From NCBI GenBank assembly GCA_027858915.1, contig JAQIBT010000040.1, positions 1-45,741 on the forward strand: DNA of 45,741 nucleotides, in the 5' to 3' direction. Within the stretch, counting starts at the first letter, position 1, and the number at the start of each line of letters is the position of its first letter. Below the pieces are notes generated by a model, which was given only the letters and a program-made list of their open reading frames with translations, was not told the DNA's origin and ran no database searches. The stretch is from Salinisphaera sp. GTDB lineage: Bacteria; Pseudomonadota; Gammaproteobacteria; Nevskiales; Salinisphaeraceae. The position numbers were made by a program, and so were the translations under genes. This document shows, one piece after another, positions 25,676-34,326 of this stretch.

Positions 25676-26595
25676 ATAGCCGCGATCTCGACAATCTCTG
25701 CATCGAGGGCAGGCGCCACACCGAAATAACGTTTGTACTCGCGGCTGAACTGGGACGCGCTCTGATAGCCGACGGCCATCGCCGCCCCGGCTACATTCTC
25801 GACGCGCGACGCCAGCAGATGACGCGCATGTAGCAGCCGGATGCGTTTCTGATACTGGAGCGGCGACAAGCGTGTCACCCGCTTGAAGTGGGCATGAAAA
25901 GTCGAAGCGCTCATATGCGCCTCGGCGGCCAGCCGGTCCACTGCCAGCGGCATCGTAAAATCGGCGTGCAGACGATCAATCGCCCGCGCCACCCGCGCGT
26001 AAGCGCCCTGATCCTGTACCAGTTGCCGCAACAGACGGCCCTGCGGCCCGCGCAGGGCTTCGAACAATACTTCACGCCGCCGCGACGCACCCAGTATCGC
26101 AGCGCTCTGGGGGTCATCCAGACAGGCCAGCAAACGTTCCAGTACATCGAGCATCGCAGAATCCAGACTCACCGCTGCCATCGGCAAGCTATCGGCTCCG
26201 CGCTCGTCGGGCTGTGGGTTGGGCATGGCTGCTGCGAGCTCGGCCAGCACCGCCGGCTCGATCCGCATCACCGCACCGAGCAACGGATGGTCCGCATCGG
26301 CGCCGGTTTCGCATTCGAACGGCAACGGCATAGCCTGCACCAGATAATGGCCGGCACCGTAGTGGATCACCCGGTCGTCCAGATAACCGGTCTTCTTGCC
26401 CTGGGCCACAAATATCAGACCCGGCGCGTAGACCAGCGGCGTCCGAGCGCGGCTGGCATGCGACGCCATCAACGTCACACCCTCGATATTCGAAGCGGTA
26501 TAGCCGTCGCAGCGCACATGCGGAGCAATAAGCTCGCCCAGACGAGCATAGCGATCGGCAAGCTCGTGACGGGCTGAAGTAGCGACATGCATCAT
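25672..26595 (-). CDS. AraC-family regulator, divergent from alcohol dehydrogenase
   Basis: From ATG 26595 (AGGAG eight bases upstream; open to 26613) the product is 307 residues. The N-terminal two thirds match the AraC_N cupin-type domain (PLVYAPGLIFVAQGKKTGYL, then YGAGHYLVQAMPLPFECE). The C-terminal ~100 residues hold two HTH motifs (LAVDRLAAEAHMSASTFHAH and NVAGAAMAVGYQSASQFSRE) and the RYFGVAP ending. E. coli YqhC, which has the same architecture, activates the aldehyde reductase gene yqhD beside it. The divergent alcohol dehydrogenase here suggests a parallel role in aldehyde response. Confidence 0.9.
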   Translation of the reverse strand: MMHVATSARHELADRYARLGELIAPHVRCDGYTASNIEGVTLMASHASRARTPLVYAPGLIFVAQGKKTGYLDDRVIHYGAGHYLVQAMPLPFECETGADADHPLLGAVMRIEPAVLAELAAAMPNPQPDERGADSLPMAAVSLDSAMLDVLERLLACLDDPQSAAILGASRRREVLFEALRGPQGRLLRQLVQDQGAYARVARAIDRLHADFTMPLAVDRLAAEAHMSASTFHAHFKRVTRLSPLQYQKRIRLLHARHLLASRVENVAGAAMAVGYQSASQFSREYKRYFGVAPALDAEIVEIAAI

Positions 26596-26805
26596 GCCAA
26601 TGGCTCCTATCAAGAGCTTTCAGAACTGCGACAGATTGTGCATGAAAAACGCCGCCATGATCGGTTTTAATCGCGCCATCCAGAGAATCAGGCATGGATC
26701 GACGAGGATTACCCATAGCCGGACATCGACTTTGGTAGGAGTATGCACGCCAGATAAGCCATCCGTCGTTTTAGCAGTTTCAAATACTTTCCAATGGAGG
26801 CAGCC

Positions 26806-27870
26806 ATGCCGACCCCAACTCATTCCTTTGCCGCACACGCCCCGGACAAGCCGCTCGCCCCGTTCGATTTCGAGCGCCGTGATCCGCGTGCCGACGACGT
26901 CTCGATCGAAATTCTCTATTGCGGCGTCTGCCACTCGGATCTGCATTTCGCGCAGGACGACTGGGGCATGTCGAGCTTCCCGGTCGTGCCGGGCCATGAA
27001 ATCGTCGGCCGCGTCACCTCGGTTGGCCCTGAGGTCAAGGATTTCGCCGAGGGTGACCTGGTTGGCGTGGGCTGCATGGTCGATTCCTGCCGGCATTGCG
27101 AAGCCTGTGAGGACGGGCTCGAGCAGTATTGCCTCAACGGCATGACCATGACCTATGGCAGCCCGGATCGACACGACGAAACGCTGACCCAGGGCGGCTA
27201 TTCCACATTCGTCGTGGTGTCGGATCGCTTTGTGGTCAAGATGCCCGACGGCATCGATCTGAAATCGGCCGCGCCGTTGCTGTGTGCCGGCATCACCACC
27301 TACTCGCCGCTCAAGCACTACGGCGTCAAGGCCGGCCACAAGGTCGGTGTAATCGGCATGGGCGGCCTGGGCCATATGGGTGTGAAACTGGCCAAGGCGT
27401 TCGGCGCCGAAGTCACGCTGTTCACACGCTCCGAGTCCAAAATCGAGGAAGCCAAGTCCAACGGTGCCGATCATGTGATCGTCTCCACCGATGAAGCCCA
27501 GATGGAGGCCGCAGCCCACAGCTTCGACTTCATGCTCGACACGGTGCCGGTGCAGCACGACATCAACCCCTACCTCAACGCACTGAAATACGACGGCACG
27601 CACATCATGGTGGGCCTGCTGGAGCCGATCGAACCGGCCGTCGAAGGGTTCAACCTGATCTTCAAGCGTCGCGTGCTCGCGGGCTCACTTATCGGCGGCA
27701 TGCCAGAAACCCAGGAAATGCTGGATTTCTGTGCCAAGCACGGTATTACCTGTGACGTCGAGATGATCGACGCCAACTACATCAACGAGGCGTTCAAGCG
27801 CATGCAGCAAGGCGATGTGCGGTATCGCTTTGTCATCGACATGGCGTCTCTGAAAGACAAGGCCGCCTGA
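26806..27870 (+). CDS. Zn-dependent alcohol dehydrogenase, YahK/CAD-type
   Basis: From ATG 26806 (GGAGG five bases upstream) the product is 354 residues. It is a medium-chain dehydrogenase that would interconvert aldehydes and primary alcohols with NADP(H). The catalytic zinc site has C42 (CGVCHSDLH) and H64-E65 (PGHEIVG). The structural zinc has C95, C98, C101 and C109. The Rossmann motif is GMGGLGHMGVKLAKAFGA, followed by TRSESK, whose basic and polar residues favour NADP. The closest described relatives are bacterial YahK and plant cinnamyl alcohol dehydrogenases. It is probably controlled by the divergent AraC-type regulator and is followed by a strong terminator. Confidence 0.93.
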   Translation: MPTPTHSFAAHAPDKPLAPFDFERRDPRADDVSIEILYCGVCHSDLHFAQDDWGMSSFPVVPGHEIVGRVTSVGPEVKDFAEGDLVGVGCMVDSCRHCEACEDGLEQYCLNGMTMTYGSPDRHDETLTQGGYSTFVVVSDRFVVKMPDGIDLKSAAPLLCAGITTYSPLKHYGVKAGHKVGVIGMGGLGHMGVKLAKAFGAEVTLFTRSESKIEEAKSNGADHVIVSTDEAQMEAAAHSFDFMLDTVPVQHDINPYLNALKYDGTHIMVGLLEPIEPAVEGFNLIFKRRVLAGSLIGGMPETQEMLDFCAKHGITCDVEMIDANYINEAFKRMQQGDVRYRFVIDMASLKDKAA

Positions 27871-27913
27871 TCGCTTAGATCGGTGTCTTGACGTCAGCCC
27901 TCCCTGACGGGAA

Positions 27914-27949
27914 AGCCGGCACTCTGCCCATGGAGTGCCGGCTTTTTTT
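27914..27949 (+). terminator. Rho-independent terminator after alcohol dehydrogenase
   Basis: An 11-bp perfect stem (27914-27924 AGCCGGCACTC; 27933-27943 GAGTGCCGGCT) with an 8-nt loop, followed by a run of seven T (27943-27949). It lies 44 bases after the stop codon. Confidence 0.92.
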
Positions 27950-28112
27950 ATGGCGCTTCGCAGATCAGCGGGACGAGAAGAACAGAAAGCAACTGTGTAC
28001 TGATCCAGAAATACCGATCGTTCCTGGGAGGCTGCAGAGAGCTTCGACAATGGCTGCGACCGTAAGGCTTGAACGTATTATCCGTAGTCGGCGAGCGTCA
28101 ACCGTTCCTGCT

Positions 28113-28139
28113 TTGAATCTGCGCAATCTGCGGATAAAT
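28113..28139. repeat. Dispersed CTGCGNATCTGCGGATAAA-type repeat, single copy
   Basis: TTGAATCTGCGCAATCTGCG followed by GATAAAT matches 42962-42989 with few differences. Together with 42771-42800 (inverted) it forms a dispersed repeat family in intergenic DNA of this window. The rest of 27950-28167 holds no gene that I can see. Confidence 0.6.
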
Positions 28140-28167
28140 GCCTTCTGTCGTAGCGCGACGCCACGCG

Positions 28168-29607
28168 TTAACGTTTAGCAGAGGCACCCAGATCAACGAC
28201 CACGCCCGGATTCAGTTGATTGTCCGGATCGAGCGCCTGTTTGATACGGGCGAGCATATCCAGCTCAACGGCCTGCTTGGTTCGCTGCAGCTCGGCCACC
28301 TTCAGCCGCCCGACGCCGTGTTCGGCCGCAATCGAGCCGCCCATGTCGATCGCCAGATCATGGACGAGCCGGTGCAGGCGCGCCGCCTCGGCCTTGAAGA
28401 CCTCATCGGCCATATCGACCGGACGGGTCAGGTTGAAATGCAGATTGCCGTCGCCGACGTGGCCAAACGGGCACGGACGAATCCCAGGCAGCGCTTGATT
28501 CACGGCAGCCAGAGCGGTTTCCAGAAACGCCGGCAGGCGCGATACCGGCAACGAGATGTCGTGCTTGATCGACGCCCCCTCGGCGGTCTGAGCAGGCGGC
28601 AACGATTCGCGCAGATGCCACAGACGATCGATATCCGCCGCCGCCGTAGCCAACTGATAGTCCACCACCTGGCCTGCCTCACAGGCGGCCGCCAGAGCGT
28701 CGCTCAGGATTGGCGCCAGCCAGTCGCCCGGCGCCGAACTCGCGATCTCGACCAGCAGGTTCCACGGATGCCGCTTCACCAGCGGCGGTTCGCAGCCGTC
28801 CATATGGGTACAGGCCAAATCCAGAATCTGCGCACAGATCAGTTCGCAGCCCACGATCTGGCCGCCGCTGGCTGCCCCGATACGTCGGGCCAGCTTCACC
28901 GCCTGCTGCGGATGATCGAGCCCACACCAGGCGACTGCACGCTGTTGTGGCAGGTCGGCCAGTTCCAGCACGGCCGCGGTGATGATCCCCAGCGTGCCTT
29001 CGCTGCCGACAAACAAATCGTTGAGATCGTAGCCGCTATTGTCCTTGCGCAGCCCCGACAGGTTGTGCCATACGCGCCCATTGGCCAGCACCACTTCCAG
29101 GCCCAGCACGCGATCGCGGGTATTGCCGTAGTACACCACGTTGAGCCCGCCGGCATTACTTGCCAGGTTGCCGCCAATACGACAGCGCTCGCGCGAGGCA
29201 AGCTGGATAGGCAGCAGGAAACCGGCGGCGGCGGCGGCGCGCTGTGCGTCTGCCAGCGTGCAGCCAGCCTCGACGGTCATGGTCGCATTGTCGGCATCGA
29301 TCTCGCGGATACGATCCATGCGTTCGAGATTGAGCAGGACGTGGCGCTCGGCATCCGTTGCCGCAGCCCCGCCTACCAGTCCGGTATTACCGGATTGCGG
29401 AACCACCGCACAATCGTGCTCGCTACAACAACGTAGAACGATGCTGACTTGTTCGGTCGTGGCCGGGAAGACGACTGCGAGCGCGGTGGGTTCGAAAGCA
29501 CCCCGCCACTCCCGCAGGTAGTCGCCTGCGGACTCTGGAAGACAGACCGCTTGCTCCCCGAGCGCCTCACGCAGTACAGACAACAAAGGATTCATCGACT
29601 CAGGCAT
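28168..29607 (-). CDS. FAD-linked 2-hydroxyacid dehydrogenase (GlcD/D2HGDH-like)
   Basis: This 479-residue flavoprotein belongs to the FAD_binding_4 / FAD-oxidase C family, which oxidises D-lactate, glycolate or D-2-hydroxyglutarate. The FAD region includes VVPQSGNTGLVGGAA and CRIGGNLASNAGGLNVVYYG. The C-terminal domain includes the metal-site motif GHVGDGNLHFN and SIAAEHGVGRLK. It has no CCG or iron-sulfur extension. The pattern is closest to the D-2-hydroxyglutarate dehydrogenase branch, but the substrate is not settled. ATG 29595 is an alternative start. It follows the YfcH-like gene by 18 bases, so the two are probably cotranscribed. Confidence 0.88.
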   Translation of the reverse strand: MPESMNPLLSVLREALGEQAVCLPESAGDYLREWRGAFEPTALAVVFPATTEQVSIVLRCCSEHDCAVVPQSGNTGLVGGAAATDAERHVLLNLERMDRIREIDADNATMTVEAGCTLADAQRAAAAAGFLLPIQLASRERCRIGGNLASNAGGLNVVYYGNTRDRVLGLEVVLANGRVWHNLSGLRKDNSGYDLNDLFVGSEGTLGIITAAVLELADLPQQRAVAWCGLDHPQQAVKLARRIGAASGGQIVGCELICAQILDLACTHMDGCEPPLVKRHPWNLLVEIASSAPGDWLAPILSDALAAACEAGQVVDYQLATAAADIDRLWHLRESLPPAQTAEGASIKHDISLPVSRLPAFLETALAAVNQALPGIRPCPFGHVGDGNLHFNLTRPVDMADEVFKAEAARLHRLVHDLAIDMGGSIAAEHGVGRLKVAELQRTKQAVELDMLARIKQALDPDNQLNPGVVVDLGASAKR

Positions 29608-29625
29608 GACGAAGGCCGGTCAAGA

Positions 29626-30519
29626 TCAGCGCCCTACAAGATCTTCAAGCGCGGGCGCGAGCGCTGGATGTTCGAACGTATAACCGGCCGCTTCCAAGGC
29701 CGCAGGGACGGCTCGTTGACCGGTGAGCAATAGATGAGACATCTCGCCGATCATCAGCTTGAGCGCCGGCCCCGGAATCCAGGCAAAGCTCGGCCGATGC
29801 AACACGCGCGCCAGCGTATCGGTGAACTCACGATTGGTCACGGGATTGGGCGCTGCCAGATTGAAGGCGCCGCGCAACGTTTGATGCTCGACCAGAAACC
29901 GGATCGCGCCTATCTCATCGGCCAGATGAATCCACGGCATATACTGCTTGCCGCTGCCAAAATGCCCACCCAAGCCGAACTTGAACGGTGTGATCATCTG
30001 CGCGAGCGCCCCATCGTTTTCACCCAGCACGATGCCGGTGCGCACAAAACACACGCGCACGCCGTGCGCTTCGGCCTTGGCCGCCTGGGCTTCCCAATCG
30101 GCACACAGATGTGATTGGAACTCGTTTTTAGGCTGCTTGCGCTCGTCGAGGATCTCCTCGCCGCGTGCTCCGTAGTAGCCAACCGCCGAACCACTCACGA
30201 GCACATTCGGCGGTGTCTCGCAGCGGCCGATGAACGCCACCAGATCCCGTGTGATCGACAGCCGGCTCTCGCGCATATCCTGCTTACGGGCCTCGGTCCA
30301 GCGCCCGTCGGCCAGATTCTCGCCGGCCAGATTGATCACGGCCTGCGGCACGCTGGCCTGATCCAGCGACTCGATCGCGCGGATCCCCTTGGCCAGTGTC
30401 CGCGTCGCCTTGTCGGCGTTGCGCGTCAGCACTTCCACCTGCCAGCCGTCGGCCTGCATGGCAGACGTCAGATGCTGACCGATGAAGCCGGTGCCACCGG
30501 TGACCAGAACTGTTTTCAT
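29626..30519 (-). CDS. YfcH-like SDR (TIGR01777 / SDR39U1 family)
   Basis: A 297-residue epimerase-type Rossmann protein. MKTVLVTGGTGFIGQHL is the cofactor motif; INLAGENLADGRWTEARKQD, LVSGSAVGYYG and QYMPWIHLADEIGAI are hallmarks of the TIGR01777 group (E. coli YfcH, human SDR39U1). Its reaction is not well established. ATG 30519 is preferred over the frame start at 30543 because AGGATG precedes it and the family begins here. Confidence 0.92.
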   Translation of the reverse strand: MKTVLVTGGTGFIGQHLTSAMQADGWQVEVLTRNADKATRTLAKGIRAIESLDQASVPQAVINLAGENLADGRWTEARKQDMRESRLSITRDLVAFIGRCETPPNVLVSGSAVGYYGARGEEILDERKQPKNEFQSHLCADWEAQAAKAEAHGVRVCFVRTGIVLGENDGALAQMITPFKFGLGGHFGSGKQYMPWIHLADEIGAIRFLVEHQTLRGAFNLAAPNPVTNREFTDTLARVLHRPSFAWIPGPALKLMIGEMSHLLLTGQRAVPAALEAAGYTFEHPALAPALEDLVGR

Positions 30520-30652
30520 GGCGTGAACATCCTGTGAACCCATGACTCAAGGATACGCGCTATGTCAGCACGATCGATGCAGGCACCGAAAAGCCCGCAT
30601 TGCCGGGATACAGCGCGCCGAACATGCGGCCCAGCACCCGATCATATCTATA

Positions 30653-31450
30653 TCAGCCGCCGCCCGAGATCGGCAGATTCACGCCGGTCATGTAACTGGC
30701 GTCGTCGCTCATCAGAAACGAAACCGCGCCCGGAATCTCGCTCAGATCACCGTAGCGTCGCATTGGCACGCTCGAAATCATCTGCTCGGCCACCCGCGCG
30801 GTGTCGGCATCGTAGTACTGGCTGCCTGCCGCGGCTTGCTTTTCAACCTGTCGATCCCACATGAAGCCGGGCCCGATGAAACCCGGACTGATTGCATTGA
30901 CGCGGATGCCGTGCGGCGCCAGATCCTTGGCCGCGGTCTGGGTGAGTCCGACAATCGCAAACTTGGAGGCGCCATAGGCCGCCATGTTCGGCGGGCCACC
31001 AATACCGGCCATGCTGGCAGTATTGACGATCCGCCCGAAGCCCCGCTCGACCATTGCAGCCGCCACTCGTTGCAGCACGTGGAACGCGCCGATCACGTTC
31101 ACCTCCATTACCTGCCGGAAATCGTTGGCGGGATAGGTGTGCACCGGGCTGAATGCGCCTTGAAAGCCGGCGTTGTTGAACAACAGATCGATCGGCGCAA
31201 ACTTCGACTCGATCTCGCCAACGATCCGGTCAACGGCTGCGTGGTCAGTCACGTCACAGACAAACGTACCCACGCGCACACCGCTATCGGCGAGCTTGTC
31301 GCGAGCCGCCTCGAGCTTGGCGCTATCCATATCCAGCAACGCAATGTCGGCGCCATCGGCCGCCAGCCGTGCGGCCGTAGCCAGGCCGATATCGCCGCCT
31401 CCGCCTGTAATCAACGCGCAACGGCCGGTAAAACGACGTGAATCCTGCAT
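30653..31450 (-). CDS. Short-chain dehydrogenase/reductase
   Basis: A 265-residue classical SDR. The cofactor motif is TGGGGDIG (15-22), followed by NNAG (92-95) and the catalytic S146, Y159 and K163 (YGASK). D40 at the end of the second strand (LLDMD) points to NAD(H). The C-terminus SYMTGVNLPISGGG is typical. Residues about 190-215 form a family-specific substrate lid (GFMWDRQVEKQAAAGSQYYD). It precedes the YfcH-like and GlcD-like genes on the same strand with a 130-base gap, so cotranscription is possible but not shown. Substrate unknown. Confidence 0.9.
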   Translation of the reverse strand: MQDSRRFTGRCALITGGGGDIGLATAARLAADGADIALLDMDSAKLEAARDKLADSGVRVGTFVCDVTDHAAVDRIVGEIESKFAPIDLLFNNAGFQGAFSPVHTYPANDFRQVMEVNVIGAFHVLQRVAAAMVERGFGRIVNTASMAGIGGPPNMAAYGASKFAIVGLTQTAAKDLAPHGIRVNAISPGFIGPGFMWDRQVEKQAAAGSQYYDADTARVAEQMISSVPMRRYGDLSEIPGAVSFLMSDDASYMTGVNLPISGGG

Positions 31451-31641
31451 GAGAATATCCTGATAAAAGAGAATGGGCAGTGGTCAGCCCTAAGCCAGAG
31501 ACCTGCTGAAAGACATAGATCAGACTACGCTTCTAGCCGCCGGTGACAACCAACAGCGCTCAACCCATGAAACTCGGCCCGCGCGCCCGGCCTGCCAGCC
31601 GATGGCGACCATGCAGTTGCCGCAAGCGACGCCAGATATGC

Positions 31642-31670
31642 TTGCGTTTCGGCTCACCATTGTCGAGAAT
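31642..31670 (+). promoter_or_regulatory. Candidate promoter of tRNA-Gly
   Basis: TTGCGT (31642-31647) and GAGAAT (31665-31670) are separated by 17 bases and lie 13 bases before the tRNA. A GC-rich discriminator (GGACGGG) follows, as expected for a stable-RNA promoter. The -10 match is only 4 of 6. Confidence 0.4.
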
Positions 31671-31683
31671 CAGGACGGGATAT

Positions 31684-31759
31684 GCGGCGGTAGCTCAGTT
31701 GGTAGAGCGCGACCCTCCCACGGTCGAGGTCGCGAGTTCGAATCTCGTCCGCCGCTCCA
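31684..31759 (+). tRNA. tRNA-Gly (anticodon CCC)
   Basis: This 76-nt sequence folds as a cloverleaf. The acceptor GCGGCGG pairs with CCGCCGC, followed by T and an encoded CCA end. The D arm is GCTC-AGTTGGTA-GAGC, the anticodon arm CGACC-CTCCCAC-GGTCG with anticodon CCC, and the T arm GCGAG-TTCGAAT-CTCGT-type. It reads GGG glycine codons and stands alone. Confidence 0.95.
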
Positions 31760-31788
31760 TTTGTTTTTGAATCGCACTTGGCAGTGCC

Positions 31789-32331
31789 TCAGCGCGGCGG
31801 CAATAGGCCGTTCCCAGCCAGTGAGGTGACGACCGCGTCGGCCAGGCGAGTGGCCCGTTCGCGCAGCCCCGCTGGATGCGATCCTTGTTCGATCGCGAAC
31901 ACGGCAACGACCCGTTTCGACTGGGTATCGACCAGGCTAACGCGATAGCCGGGCCTGCCATCAGCCAGCAGACGACGCGAATCCGTGGCCGGGTCTGCCA
32001 GTTCGATGACAATGCTGGCCTGGGCACCGCTGGTTGTTGCCGCCCTTGCCCGGCTGCTGCCGTCCTGATGACGCGTCGGCGTGGCCACAGCAAGCATGGA
32101 CACGCAGGCATGCCCTGCTTTTTGCAGACGTTTGCATAGCGCCTGTTCATAACGCCCTTCGACACCCAGATCCTTGAATGCCGCATAGGCGAGAAATCCG
32201 TCGTAGGTTCTGGATACGCTCGCTGGATTGATGAACGCCTGACTTGGTTGCATCGCGCAGCCGGCGGCCAGCAGAGCAGCGGTCAGCGCGCAGGTCAACA
32301 GCGAGCGACGATGGGTGGCAAGGAATTTCAT
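31789..32331 (-). CDS. Predicted lipoprotein, function unknown
   Basis: A 180-residue protein with the signal sequence MKFLATHRRSLLTCALTAAL and the lipobox LAAGC (Cys at about 25). The mature part starts AMQPSQAFINPASVSRTYDG. A segment predicted as strands (ASIVIELADPATDSRRLLAD, GYRVSLVDTQSKRVVAVFAI) suggests a small alpha/beta domain. The family is not recognised. It lies between the tRNA and the diguanylate cyclase gene, on the same strand as the latter. Confidence 0.75.
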   Translation of the reverse strand: MKFLATHRRSLLTCALTAALLAAGCAMQPSQAFINPASVSRTYDGFLAYAAFKDLGVEGRYEQALCKRLQKAGHACVSMLAVATPTRHQDGSSRARAATTSGAQASIVIELADPATDSRRLLADGRPGYRVSLVDTQSKRVVAVFAIEQGSHPAGLRERATRLADAVVTSLAGNGLLPPR

Positions 32332-32455
32332 GGCAGATGTTCGATCAGCGACGCAGCGAGATTATCCACGAGCGACCACTGGCACAAGCCGGCTCGCCGG
32401 CGCGGGGCCGGATGAAATGGCAACACGCCCTAGGCCAATCTGGCTGGTGTCCTGC

Positions 32456-34174
32456 CTATCGACTGACCTGGTCCGAGACATGGTCCGATACGTCTTTATA
32501 AACGTGAAACTGGCCGCGCCCTTTCCCCTTCGCCGTATAGAGGGCCGCATCAGCCCGCGCAAGTGCCTCCTGGTTCGACGCGAGAGCTGGATCGAGTTCG
32601 GCCACACCCAGAGTGACGCCTACGGCAACATCCCGGCCCGCGCAGTGCAGCCGCAGGCCAGACGCCGCTGCGATCAGCTTTTCGGCAATAGTCTCCACGC
32701 CCTCGCTGCTTCGCGAATAGACGATAGCGGCAAATTCGTCACCGCCAATACGGGCAAGTATGTCGCTATCACGCAATATCGCGCGCAAGGTGGTGGCGGC
32801 CTTGCGCAGAAGTGCATCGCCTGCGGCGTGGCCGCAACAGTCGTTGATGTCCTTGAAATGGTCGAGATCGATATAGATCAGGTAGATCTGCGCCAAACCG
32901 GCTCGTACGCGGCGCCAGGCGGCATCCAGTGCCTGCTGAAATTCGCGTCTGTTGGGCAGCCCTGTCAGCGGATCGTGGCTGGCCTGATGGACCAGCTCGT
33001 CGGTCATCCGGCGCGCTTCGCTGATGTCTTGAAACACGAACACCACGCCTTGCAGTTGACCGTTGCTGGCGTGGATCGGCGAGACCGAATCGACAATCGA
33101 TAACTGCGCACCGTCGTGGCGCCGCAGGCGCGTGAAGATTGGCACGCGAATCCGCCGTGAATGCGCCAGAACGGCTTCGACCGGATCGGGGAGACGCCGA
33201 TCCTGGGCGGGGTCGTAGAGTTGGACGACTTGCGCAAACGGCTGATCAATCGCATCGCTGGCCGGACACCCCAGCAACGCGCAGGCCGCGGAGTTGATTT
33301 CGGTGATCCGCCCTTCGCCGTTCACGCGGATAAAACCCTCACCAATGGCTTCGAAGGTCACCTCAGCCAGTTCCTTTGCCTGGAACACGACCTGCTCGGC
33401 CTGCTTGCGATCGGTGATATCTGACAGCGCACCGATCATGTGACCACAGCTATCCGTATCGCCATCCACCGTCTGGCGACCGGCCTCTCGCACCCACACC
33501 TCGCGGCTATCCGGGAGACACAGCCGATATTCACTGACATAGAACTCGGTTTCTCCGGCACGATGAGCGCGCAGGCGTTGCTGGCGCACTTCCCGATCGT
33601 CGGTATGGACCAGCCGCTCCCAATCATCGGTTGATAGCAGGATTTCGTCGCCGTCGCTCAAGCCAATCTGGCGCGCCAGTTCACCCGACAGACAGTAATG
33701 CTCGCTATCGAAATCGATGATCGCGAGTCCGGCATTCTCACTGGCAATACGCCAGCGGCGACTATGTTGCTCCTGTAGCCGCTGCGCCTGAGCCTGCTCT
33801 TCGATGCGTTCGACTGTGGCCTCGTGGACATCGAAGAACGCGCCAACAAGCAGAGGGGCCTTACCAAGGCGCTGTTCAACTTCTGCCATCGAATACACAT
33901 AGCGCAACTCACCGCTTCTGCGCCTGAGCAAAAGGGTCAAGCTCCAGCCGGTGCCGTCTGAGGCGGCTTTTTCCAAGGCGCTACGCACACGCAAGCGGGA
34001 TTCGGGCTCGTAGAAGTTGACAACAGTTTCCGGAGTGGGCACGTAGCGCTCGGAATCGACATTGTGAATACGATAGATCCCCTGCGACCACCAGATCTCA
34101 CGCGTGTCCAGGTCGTACCACCAGGTACCACCCAAGCCGTGTTTTTCGAGCACATCGATCGCAATGTCGTTCAT
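32456..34174 (-). CDS. Diguanylate cyclase with three PAS domains
   Basis: This 572-residue soluble protein would make cyclic di-GMP. PAS-like regions lie at about 10-118, 140-256 and 268-388; the second ends ALSDITDRKQAE and the third ends FQDISEARRM, both typical PAC ends. The catalytic domain (about 395-560) has the GGDEF site intact at 477-481 (ARIGGDEFAAIV) and the start motif DPLTGLPNRREF. An inhibitory RxxD site (RDSD, 468-471) lies five residues upstream, so product inhibition is likely. There is no membrane segment, HAMP or EAL domain. Signal unknown. Confidence 0.93.
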   Translation of the reverse strand: MNDIAIDVLEKHGLGGTWWYDLDTREIWWSQGIYRIHNVDSERYVPTPETVVNFYEPESRLRVRSALEKAASDGTGWSLTLLLRRRSGELRYVYSMAEVEQRLGKAPLLVGAFFDVHEATVERIEEQAQAQRLQEQHSRRWRIASENAGLAIIDFDSEHYCLSGELARQIGLSDGDEILLSTDDWERLVHTDDREVRQQRLRAHRAGETEFYVSEYRLCLPDSREVWVREAGRQTVDGDTDSCGHMIGALSDITDRKQAEQVVFQAKELAEVTFEAIGEGFIRVNGEGRITEINSAACALLGCPASDAIDQPFAQVVQLYDPAQDRRLPDPVEAVLAHSRRIRVPIFTRLRRHDGAQLSIVDSVSPIHASNGQLQGVVFVFQDISEARRMTDELVHQASHDPLTGLPNRREFQQALDAAWRRVRAGLAQIYLIYIDLDHFKDINDCCGHAAGDALLRKAATTLRAILRDSDILARIGGDEFAAIVYSRSSEGVETIAEKLIAAASGLRLHCAGRDVAVGVTLGVAELDPALASNQEALARADAALYTAKGKGRGQFHVYKDVSDHVSDQVSR

Positions 34175-34326
34175 AGCTCACGCCGTTGCGTTTCCACGGT
34201 CGATTGATACCCCGTGCGTCAACCCACGCGTTCGACCATACCTGAACGTTCAGCTTGACGCGCTGGGGCAAAGGTCGAGGTATGACAATTGCAAGATAAA
34301 GATCGAAGACGCCGCGGTAAAAAGAC

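Noticed and set aside
28138-29436. 432-codon plus-strand frame
   Set aside because: It is antisense to the GlcD-like gene, is rich in Arg, His and Gln, and has no domain.
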